This document shows, in pieces, positions 6,907 through 12,600 of a stretch of 16,348 nt of DNA (position 1 is the stretch's first letter; each line of letters opens with the position of its first letter). Source of the DNA: Syntrophaceae bacterium CG2_30_49_12 (lineage in GTDB: Bacteria > Desulfobacterota > Syntrophia > Syntrophales > CG2-30-49-12); the NCBI GenBank assembly GCA_001873675.1, contig MNZP01000014.1, positions 1-16,348 on the forward strand, in the 5' to 3' direction. A program made the position numbers and the translations under genes. Under the pieces are notes generated by a model. That model was given only the letters and a program-made list of their open reading frames with translations. It did not search any database and was not told the origin of the DNA.

Positions 6907-8280
6907 TTGACTAATACTCTGGAGAAGATACCTGTCTCTGGCGAAGTAGCGGTCGGTATTATTCACCAGCTACGGCAGGCCGGTCATGAGGCCTATTTCG
7001 TCGGCGGCTGCGTGCGCGACCTTCTGCGGGGTATCGAACCGGGAGACTACGATATTGTCACCTCCGCCCGACCCGATGAGGTCCAGGCGCTGTTTCCTCA
7101 CACGGTGCCGGTGGGGGCGAGCTTCGGTGTTGTGCTCGTCATTGAAGAGGGACAAAGTTACGAAGTGGCAACGTTCCGCACCGAAGATGGTCATGAAGAT
7201 GGCCGGAGACCTTCTCAGGTAAAGTTTGCCACGGCCAGGGAGGATGTTTGCCGCCGGGACTTCACCGTAAATGGTCTCCTGTTGGATCCTGAGACAGGCC
7301 GCATCATTGATTATGTGGGCGGTTGTCAGGATATTGAGCGTCGTCTCATCCGCACGATCGGTGAACCTGAAGCGCGCCTCACCGAAGATTACCTGCGGAT
7401 GCTCCGGGCTGTCCGCTTCGCCGCCAACCTCAGTTTTGAAATTGATCAGCAGACATTTGATGCCGTCAAGCGGCATGTCCCCGCAATACGCCGCATCAGC
7501 GCGGAACGCATCCGTGAGGAACTTACCCGTCTTCTCACCGGCGGTGGGGCACGGCGCGGGATGGAACTCCTTGCAGCCACCTGTCTTTTAGCCGTCCTCC
7601 TTCCCGAGGTCGAGGCGATGCGTGGTGTTGCCCAGCCACCAACATTTCATCCCGAAGGCGATGTCTGGGAACATACCATGCGGATGCTTGAACTGTTGCC
7701 CGGGGGGGTGGGTAGAAAGGCCGACGCATGCCTCGCCTGGGGTGTCGTCATGCACGACATAGGGAAGCCCTGTACACGTTCCGAGGATGAATCAGGCGTC
7801 CATTTCTACGGTCACGTGCGCAAGGGAGAAGAGATCGCCGGTGCTATCCTGCGGCGGCTCAAATTTTCCCGCGCAGAGATGGAAACGATCACTGACCTTG
7901 TCCACTGCCACATGCTCTTCATCCATGTAAAGGAGATGCGCTCCAATAAGTTGAAACGTCTGCTCAGGAAGCCCCGCTTCGATCTCCACCTTGAACTTCA
8001 CCGCCTCGATTGCCTGGGAAGCCACGGTTTCCTCAATAACTATGAGTTCTGCAAGACAAAGCTTGCCGAACTTGCCACAGAGGAACTGCACCCGCCGCCT
8101 CTAATCACCGGCCATGACCTCATTGCCATGGGCTTTCGCCCCGGTCCCATCTTCAGTGAGATACTGAAGGTTGTTGAGGATGCGCAGCTCGACGGTGAGA
8201 TACTTACCGGGGACGAAGCCCGCAGGCTGGTGATGGCTCGCTGGGGACGGGGCGTATTGGGGTCAGGTCTATTTTTTTAG
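6907..8280 (+). CDS. cca: CCA-adding-type tRNA nucleotidyltransferase with HD domain
   Basis: Class II nucleotidyltransferase of the poly(A) polymerase/tRNA nucleotidyltransferase family, which adds or repairs the 3' CCA end of tRNA. From the TTG at 6907: YFVGGCVRDLLRG (30-42) and the metal-binding DYD (47-49), the RRDFTVNGLLLDP motif (116-128), RMLRAVRFAANLSFEID (the template region), then an HD phosphohydrolase domain with FHPEGDVWEH and VMHDIGKP (His-Asp near 283-284). Some relatives add only CC or only A, which cannot be settled here. Start: the frame stays open through the upstream heptamer array to 6865. I prefer TTG 6907 with GGGGAGG at 6890-6896; TTG 6898 is another option. The last residues (LGSGLFF) are encoded by the left inverted repeat of the inserted element, so the original stop has been replaced. 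The 3' end overlaps the convergent transposase gene by 12 bp. Confidence 0.9.
   Translation: MTNTLEKIPVSGEVAVGIIHQLRQAGHEAYFVGGCVRDLLRGIEPGDYDIVTSARPDEVQALFPHTVPVGASFGVVLVIEEGQSYEVATFRTEDGHEDGRRPSQVKFATAREDVCRRDFTVNGLLLDPETGRIIDYVGGCQDIERRLIRTIGEPEARLTEDYLRMLRAVRFAANLSFEIDQQTFDAVKRHVPAIRRISAERIREELTRLLTGGGARRGMELLAATCLLAVLLPEVEAMRGVAQPPTFHPEGDVWEHTMRMLELLPGGVGRKADACLAWGVVMHDIGKPCTRSEDESGVHFYGHVRKGEEIAGAILRRLKFSRAEMETITDLVHCHMLFIHVKEMRSNKLKRLLRKPRFDLHLELHRLDCLGSHGFLNNYEFCKTKLAELATEELHPPPLITGHDLIAMGFRPGPIFSEILKVVEDAQLDGEILTGDEARRLVMARWGRGVLGSGLFF
8257..8275 (+). repeat. Left inverted repeat of the transposase element
   Basis: TTGGGGTCAGGTCTATTTT, the exact reverse complement of 9175-9193. Read from the minus strand it contains the transposase stop codon (TAG at 8271-8269). 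Read from the plus strand it encodes the last residues of cca. The T run continues to 8278. Confidence 0.85.
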
Positions 8281-9138
8281 CATCTTTCTCTTTTCCCGCA
8301 TAATCCTGCTTATGGAGGTAAAGTGCATACCAAGATGAGCAGCAACTTCCCTCTGGGTATAACCGTATTTTTCCACCGCCTCTTCGATCATCTCGCCCCT
8401 CTTCTGCATATCCTGAAGGGCTTTCCCACTGAAGAGTCGCTCAAGACTGGGTCTGCTTAGGTACCGCTGACTCTTCGGTATCTCAGGAACGTCTTCATAG
8501 CCTTTGGTGTAATCAATGAGTCCTTCAGCAAAATCCTCTGTTCCTAAAATGCTCTGAGCCTTGACATCCCTCCAAAGTGACGCCCCGCTTATCCCAGCCC
8601 TCACAAACATCCCGTATTCCTCTTCTGCTACATTCCTCACCATTCCAAACTGGCGTAATATCCAGTCTGTGGTAAGGCATGGGTGAGGATTTTCCATGCC
8701 CACCGTAGCTCCGTAGCTGCTCCACTTCCATTGCTCAGGGTTCTCAACTCCTCCTGCTCTCACAGGGTTAAGGACGACATACCGGCAGGCTTCAAGGAGG
8801 TGACTGTCCTTCTGAATCAGAACTGCCTTGAATCTCCCCTGAAACAGGTGCCCAACCCTCCCATATCTCCGATTAAATGCCTGGGTGTAAACCCCGTTTA
8901 ACTGCCTCATCCCGACTGAAAGGTTTCCCTCCATGGTCTCTATGAGGATATGGTAATGATTGTTCATGAGGCAGTAGGCATGGCAGATCCAGTGGTAGCG
9001 TGTAGTAACATCATGATGAAGAAGATTCAGGAAACCTTTCCTATCTTCATCATCCAGGAAGATGGGCTTTTTCTCGTTTCCCCTGCTGGTTATATGATAG
9101 ACAGCGCCAGGGAATTCAATTCGTAATGGTCGAACCAT
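8269..9138 (-). CDS. REP-associated tyrosine transposase (RAYT, Y1_Tnp family)
   Basis: 289-aa single-strand DNA transposase of the HUH/Y1 superfamily (related to IS200/IS605 TnpA). Visible: N-terminal MVRPLRIEFPGAVYHITSRG, typical of this family; the metal-binding HUH pair in MNNHYHILIE (His 61 and His 63); GHLFQGRFKA; and the candidate nucleophile Tyr 120 in CRYVVLNPVRAG. After about residue 245 there is a C-terminal helix-turn-helix-like segment, GYTQREVAAHLGMHFTSISR, found in longer members of the family. There is no Shine-Dalgarno before the ATG, and the possible promoter sits so close that the message could be nearly leaderless. The frame is intact, so the protein may be active. The stop codon lies in the left inverted repeat. 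Confidence 0.93.
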   Translation of the reverse strand: MVRPLRIEFPGAVYHITSRGNEKKPIFLDDEDRKGFLNLLHHDVTTRYHWICHAYCLMNNHYHILIETMEGNLSVGMRQLNGVYTQAFNRRYGRVGHLFQGRFKAVLIQKDSHLLEACRYVVLNPVRAGGVENPEQWKWSSYGATVGMENPHPCLTTDWILRQFGMVRNVAEEEYGMFVRAGISGASLWRDVKAQSILGTEDFAEGLIDYTKGYEDVPEIPKSQRYLSRPSLERLFSGKALQDMQKRGEMIEEAVEKYGYTQREVAAHLGMHFTSISRIMREKRKMLKK

Positions 9139-9144
9139 GGGTAA

Positions 9145-9173
9145 ACGATATCATAACCCAAATGCAATGTCAA
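9145..9173 (-). promoter_or_regulatory. Possible promoter of the transposase gene
   Basis: On the minus strand a perfect TTGACA (9173-9168) is followed after 17 nt by TATCGT (9150-9145), a 4/6 match to a -10 box. Transcription would begin near the ATG at 9138, which has no ribosome site. This is suggestive only: the -10 is weak and no experiment supports it. Confidence 0.3.
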
Positions 9174-9174
9174 C

Positions 9175-9193
9175 AAAATAGACCTGACCCCAA
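9175..9193 (-). repeat. Right inverted repeat of the transposase element
   Basis: AAAATAGACCTGACCCCAA, the exact reverse complement of 8257-8275. It lies 10 bp from the stop codon of the neighbouring dehydrogenase gene and just upstream of the putative transposase promoter. Confidence 0.85.
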
Positions 9194-9203
9194 ATCCTTT
9201 TTC

Positions 9204-10547
9204 TTATGCCCTTTTTACCTTTTCTGGATAATCTCCATAATTTTTTATTAGGTTTCTTGTATCAATAACGAGATTTGAGTGCTTCAATATAAAGTCAGGG
9301 TCATATTCCGTATGATCAGTCGAAATTACTACACAATCATATCTTGAGACATTCTCAACGGTTAATTCTACAGAGTGTTTTTCAATCCTGTGTCTCCTCG
9401 TCTTTGGAGCCTTCGGGATATATGGGTCATTGTAGTCAACTATTGCCCCTTTCTCTTCTAAAAGCTCTATCAATCGTAGGGAAGGAGATTCTCTCAGGTC
9501 ATCCACATCCTTCTTATACGCCAGTCCTAAAAGCAAAATCCTCGCATTTTTTATACTTCTGCCTCTTTCATTTAATGCATCAATAGTTTTTTGGACAACA
9601 TAATACGGCATATTTGTATTTATCTCGCCCGCAAGCTCGATAAACCGGGTGGAAAAATCATATTCCCTCGCCTTCCATGTGAGATAAAATGGGTCAATCG
9701 GGATACAGTGTCCACCGAGGCCAGGACCGGGAAAGAAGGTCTGAAAACCAAAGGGTTTCGTTTTCGCTGCCTCTATTACCTCCCATATATCAATGCCCAT
9801 CCTGTCAAAAAGCGTCTTGAGCTCATTTACAAGGGCAATATTTACTGCCCTGTAGATATTTTCTAAGAGCTTTGTTGCCTCTGCTACTTCGGTAGTAGAC
9901 ACAGAAACTACTTCTTCTACAATGGAAGAATAAAGGGCAACACCTACCTCTAAGCAATCTTTTGTTATTCCTCCTACTACCTTAGGAATTGTTTTTGTGT
10001 TGTATTTTTTATTTCCAGGGTCTTCCCTTTCCGGGGAATAGATGAGGTAAAAATCCTTACCTACTTCTAAGCCATCTGACTCAAAGAGTGGAAGGAGTAA
10101 CTCTCTTGTAGTTCCAGGATATGTTGTTGACTCAACGGAAATAAGCTGGCCAACCCTTAAATTTTTAGCTATATCCTTCCCTGTATTTTCTATATATTGC
10201 ATATCCGGCTCTCTTTTATTGGTTAGAGGAGTAGGAACACAGATCAATATGGCATCCATCTCGGATATCCTCCCCATATCAGTAGTAGCAACAAAGCCTC
10301 TTGAGTTTTTGAGCCGAATAAAACGGATTAATCGGGAGGAAGGGATGTGTCTTATGTATGACTCACCCTTGTTTAGTCTATTCACTTTTTCTGAATCTAT
10401 ATCAAAGCCTGTAACAGAAAAGCCTGCTTCTAAGAAATGTAAGGCAAGGGGTAGACCCACATATCCCACTCCGATAATACCAATATCTGCCTCCTTTGCC
10501 CTTATCCTGGAAATAAGCTTTTCCTTTAAAGATAACACAGATAACAT
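9204..10547 (-). CDS. Nucleotide-sugar dehydrogenase, probably UDP-N-acetylglucosamine 6-dehydrogenase (WbpA-like)
   Basis: NAD-dependent four-electron oxidation of the C6 hydroxyl of a UDP-sugar to the uronic acid, a supply step for capsule, O-antigen or exopolysaccharide. Visible: the Rossmann motif IGIIGVGYVGLPLA near the N-terminus, CVPTPLTNKREPD (the UDP-sugar dehydrogenase CVPTP signature), SPEREDPGN, the central EATKLLENIYRAVNIALVNE helix, and the catalytic Cys (281) in GPGLGGHCIPIDP. The GPGLGGHCIPIDPFYLTWKA form is typical of the UDP-GlcNAc/GlcNAcA group, so that substrate is favoured. The start is set at ATG 10547 because the in-frame ATG at 10559 overlaps the ribosome site GGAGGGG. 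The coding region is visibly AT-richer than its neighbours. It follows etfA by 21 bp on the same strand, but its role is unrelated to the ETF operon. Confidence 0.9.
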   Translation of the reverse strand: MLSVLSLKEKLISRIRAKEADIGIIGVGYVGLPLALHFLEAGFSVTGFDIDSEKVNRLNKGESYIRHIPSSRLIRFIRLKNSRGFVATTDMGRISEMDAILICVPTPLTNKREPDMQYIENTGKDIAKNLRVGQLISVESTTYPGTTRELLLPLFESDGLEVGKDFYLIYSPEREDPGNKKYNTKTIPKVVGGITKDCLEVGVALYSSIVEEVVSVSTTEVAEATKLLENIYRAVNIALVNELKTLFDRMGIDIWEVIEAAKTKPFGFQTFFPGPGLGGHCIPIDPFYLTWKAREYDFSTRFIELAGEINTNMPYYVVQKTIDALNERGRSIKNARILLLGLAYKKDVDDLRESPSLRLIELLEEKGAIVDYNDPYIPKAPKTRRHRIEKHSVELTVENVSRYDCVVISTDHTEYDPDFILKHSNLVIDTRNLIKNYGDYPEKVKRA

Positions 10548-10550
10548 CAG

Positions 10551-10557
10551 CCCCTCC
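10551..10557 (-). promoter_or_regulatory. Ribosome binding site that sets the dehydrogenase start
   Basis: GGAGGGG on the minus strand, 3 nt before ATG 10547 (about 5 nt from the GGAGG core). It overlaps the upstream in-frame ATG (10559-10557), so the downstream ATG is the likely start. Confidence 0.6.
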
Positions 10558-10568
10558 ATTTTCTTTAT

Positions 10569-11570
10569 TTATTGTGTTGAAAGCTCCTTCAATTTTTCTA
10601 GGAAGGGTGGCAAGGATGTTTTATAATCCGCCACAATCCCCCATTCGGCTACCTTAAAGATATAGGCATCCGGGTCGGTATTGATGACTACCATATGTTT
10701 TGAGCCGGAACAACCGGCGAGGTGTTGTACGGCGCCGGACAAGGCAACAGCGATATACAAGTTGGGACTTACGATTTTGCCTGTTTGTCCCACCTGCATC
10801 GTTGCCGGTGTTAATCCTTCGTCACAGGCAGCCCTTGTTGCCCCTACAGCGCCACCCAATACTCCGGCAAGCTCCCTGAGAATATCAAACCCTTCGACAC
10901 TTCCAATACCCCGTCCGCCGGTAACTACAATTTCTGCCTCTTCTAATTTTATTCCGAGAACCTCTTCTTTTACGGTCTCGATGATCTCGGCTTTTATCAT
11001 TGAGCTTTCTATACCAATCTCCAGAGGGACAACTTCACCTTGTCGGCTATCATCTCTCTCAAGAGATGACATGGTTTTTGGTCTTACCGTTGCCATTTGT
11101 GGCCGGGCGGTAGGGGTGATCATTACCGCATAGGCGTTGCCGCCGAAAACAGGCCTGGTTTGAAGCATCAGCTTTGTTTGCGGATCGATAGCCAGATCAA
11201 TGCAGTCCATCGCGAGTCCCCCGCCTAACCTGACGGCTAATCTTGGGGCAAGGTCCCTCCCCATATCTGTCTGACCCAGAAGCACGATAGAAGGATTAAC
11301 CTGGTGACATACATTTGTTATTGCCTCCGTATAGGCATCAGAGTTATAACTGTCAAGCGGCGAATTACTGACCAGATATACCCTCTCTCCCCCGTAGGCG
11401 ATGGCTTCCCGGCTAAAGGGAACAGCCTCTTTCCCTATTAAGAGGGCGCTAAGCTCCTCTCCCAGATCATCGGCAAGCCTTCTTCCTATTCCTAAAAGCT
11501 CCATCGTAATAGGAGACATTTTTCCATTTACAAACTCGGCACAAACCATTACTCCTTTAAATTCAGTCAT
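10569..11570 (-). CDS. etfA: Electron transfer flavoprotein alpha subunit
   Basis: FAD-binding subunit of the soluble ETF that takes electrons from acyl-CoA dehydrogenases. 333 aa, normal for a non-ferredoxin-fused EtfA. The N-terminal domain (about 1-190) has LLGQTDMGRDLAPRLAVRL and RPVFGGNAYAVM. The C-terminal FAD domain has VVTGGRGIGS (215-224), GATRAACDEG (243-252), QVGQTGKIVSPNLYIAVALS (259-278) and INTDPDAYIFKVAEWGIVAD (296-315). ATG 11570 has a strong ribosome site, GAGGAGG, 9 nt upstream. It follows etfB with a 131-bp gap filled by REP-like hairpins, so the order is etfB, etfA. No N-terminal ferredoxin domain is present. Together with the adjacent membrane oxidoreductase, this points to a quinone-linked rather than a bifurcating ETF, an inference from context. 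Confidence 0.96.
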   Translation of the reverse strand: MTEFKGVMVCAEFVNGKMSPITMELLGIGRRLADDLGEELSALLIGKEAVPFSREAIAYGGERVYLVSNSPLDSYNSDAYTEAITNVCHQVNPSIVLLGQTDMGRDLAPRLAVRLGGGLAMDCIDLAIDPQTKLMLQTRPVFGGNAYAVMITPTARPQMATVRPKTMSSLERDDSRQGEVVPLEIGIESSMIKAEIIETVKEEVLGIKLEEAEIVVTGGRGIGSVEGFDILRELAGVLGGAVGATRAACDEGLTPATMQVGQTGKIVSPNLYIAVALSGAVQHLAGCSGSKHMVVINTDPDAYIFKVAEWGIVADYKTSLPPFLEKLKELSTQ

Positions 11571-11613
11571 TGACTTTTACCTCCTCATATACCCTATGCC
11601 ATCAATTATCACT

Positions 11614-11688
11614 GGAGGGCCACGCTCCGTCGTGGCTGGAGGGAACGGACGCGACATGGGAGGGACGCGCTCCGTCGCGTCCGTTCCC
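11614..11688. repeat. REP-like palindromic repeats in the etfB-etfA gap
   Basis: Two units of one design. Unit A: GGAG head (11614-11617), GGCCACG arm, CTCCGT loop (11625-11630), CGTGGC arm. Unit B: GGAG head (11659-11662), GGACGCG arm, CTCCGT loop (11670-11675), CGCGTCC arm (11676-11682). The stems differ but pair internally, while head and loop are the same. In addition GGGAACGGACGCGAC at 11641-11655 is an exact inverted copy of 11674-11688 (15 bp), so the right arm of B can pair in two ways. A strong transcript hairpin between the two ETF cistrons is likely. Nothing else is visible in the 131-bp gap apart from the etfA ribosome site. Confidence 0.8.
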
Positions 11689-11701
11689 TGTGGTGGCCAA
11701 A

Positions 11702-12490
11702 TTATATAATCTTTGCTTTTCTCAGGCACAATGCCAGTTCGCAAGCCGCCTCGGCGACTGTGTCCGCTTCTATGATCTGACACTTTGTCTCGCGGACGGG
11801 GATATATAACCTGAGCAACTGGGAACGTCTTACCCCCTGTAACTCTGCACCAATATCCTGAACGTTCCAGTTTGTGATTTTAATCCTGCTGGCCTTTAAA
11901 ATCCCCATACCGGTGGGGAGGCGGGGGAGGCCTATCTCGCTGCTGACTGTGACCAGCGCCGGCATAGGCGCCTCGATGACCCTGTAACCGTCTTGCATCA
12001 CCGATTCTACTCTCACCTTGCTATCTTTCAAATCAACCTTTCTCGCTACGGTTACCACAGGGATAGCGAGGTTTTCGGCGATGAGGGAACCGACCTGACC
12101 GGCATCCCAGTCCGCCGCCTGCCGTCCGCACAGGATCAGAGAATAATCGCCGATTTTTTCAATGGCCTTCGTCAGGACAAAGGCGGTTTCAAAGCTATCC
12201 AGTTCCCCGGCCGCCTCATGCTGAATATGGACTCCTTCATCAGCTCCTATAGATAATGCGTGTCTGATCGCACTCTTGGCAGCTGACGCTCCCAGAGTCA
12301 CCGCCGTCACTTTGGCCTGGTATTTATCTTTCAATTGCAGAGCAGCTTCCATCGCCCGTTCGTCAAAAACACTTGTTACGGGCGCCACCCCCTCAGGCGG
12401 CATGACCCTTTTCCCCTCAGGGTCAATCCGAAATTTAGCAGGCGGTATCTCAGGATCCGGTACCTGCTTGATACATACAATAATGTTCAT
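11702..12490 (-). CDS. etfB: Electron transfer flavoprotein beta subunit
   Basis: Partner of EtfA. Visible: N-terminal MNIIVCIKQVPDPE; VFDERAMEAALQLKD (41-55); VTAVTLGASAAKSAIRHALS (61-80); the nucleotide-binding ILCGRQAADWDAGQVGSLIA (119-138), close to the EtfB signature; and MPALVTVSSEIGLPRLPT (176-193). Length 262 aa is normal. ATG 12490 has AAGGAGGG 8 nt upstream. It sits between the FeS oxidoreductase gene and etfA, with REP-like repeats on both sides. Whether its nucleotide site binds AMP (canonical) or NAD (bifurcating) cannot be settled by eye; the gene context favours canonical. Confidence 0.96.
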   Translation of the reverse strand: MNIIVCIKQVPDPEIPPAKFRIDPEGKRVMPPEGVAPVTSVFDERAMEAALQLKDKYQAKVTAVTLGASAAKSAIRHALSIGADEGVHIQHEAAGELDSFETAFVLTKAIEKIGDYSLILCGRQAADWDAGQVGSLIAENLAIPVVTVARKVDLKDSKVRVESVMQDGYRVIEAPMPALVTVSSEIGLPRLPTGMGILKASRIKITNWNVQDIGAELQGVRRSQLLRLYIPVRETKCQIIEADTVAEAACELALCLRKAKII

Positions 12491-12507
12491 TCAACTTCCC
12501 TCCTTCT

Positions 12508-12600
12508 GGAGGGCCACGCTCCGTCGTGGCCGTTACACTCCGTCGTGGCCGGAGGGAACGGACGCGACGAAGCGCGTCCCTCCCCTGTCGTGGCCGTTAA
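12508..12600. repeat. REP-like repeat cluster at the FeS oxidoreductase/etfB junction
   Basis: Same family as 11614-11688. Unit C: GGAG (12508-12511) followed by a perfect 7-bp hairpin GGCCACG-CTCCGT-CGTGGCC (12512-12531). Next comes a decayed copy with only the loop and right arm (12532-12550). Unit D is inverted: on the minus strand GGAG (12583-12580), then GGACGCG-CTTCGT-CGCGTCC (12579-12560), then GTTCCC, the same right flank as unit B. A half copy, CTGTCGTGGCC, follows at about 12585-12595. The opposed units resemble the bacterial interspersed mosaic elements built from REPs. The cluster covers the last codons of the upstream gene. Confidence 0.8.

Larger units (their letters stand above)
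8257..9193. mobile_element. RAYT-type transposase element bounded by 19-bp inverted repeats
   Basis: A 937-bp unit consisting of one Y1/HUH transposase gene (minus strand) between a perfect 19-bp inverted repeat. It lies between the 3' ends of cca (plus) and the nucleotide-sugar dehydrogenase gene (minus), with only 10 bp from its right end to the latter's stop. The left end is inside the cca reading frame and supplies its final codons. No target duplication can be recognised with confidence. It was probably inserted into a short convergent intergenic gap, where it does little harm. Confidence 0.75.

Noticed and set aside
11570..11809. Small plus-strand frames with translated repeats such as GHAPSWLEGTDATWEG
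   Set aside because: These residues are just the REP-like hairpins read as codons; similar phrases recur in frames at 12276-12869 and 12335-12697. They are not real proteins.
11614..12600. CRISPR-like repeats
   Set aside because: Units are palindromic, few, at irregular spacing and in both orientations, with no unique spacers of constant length and no cas genes.
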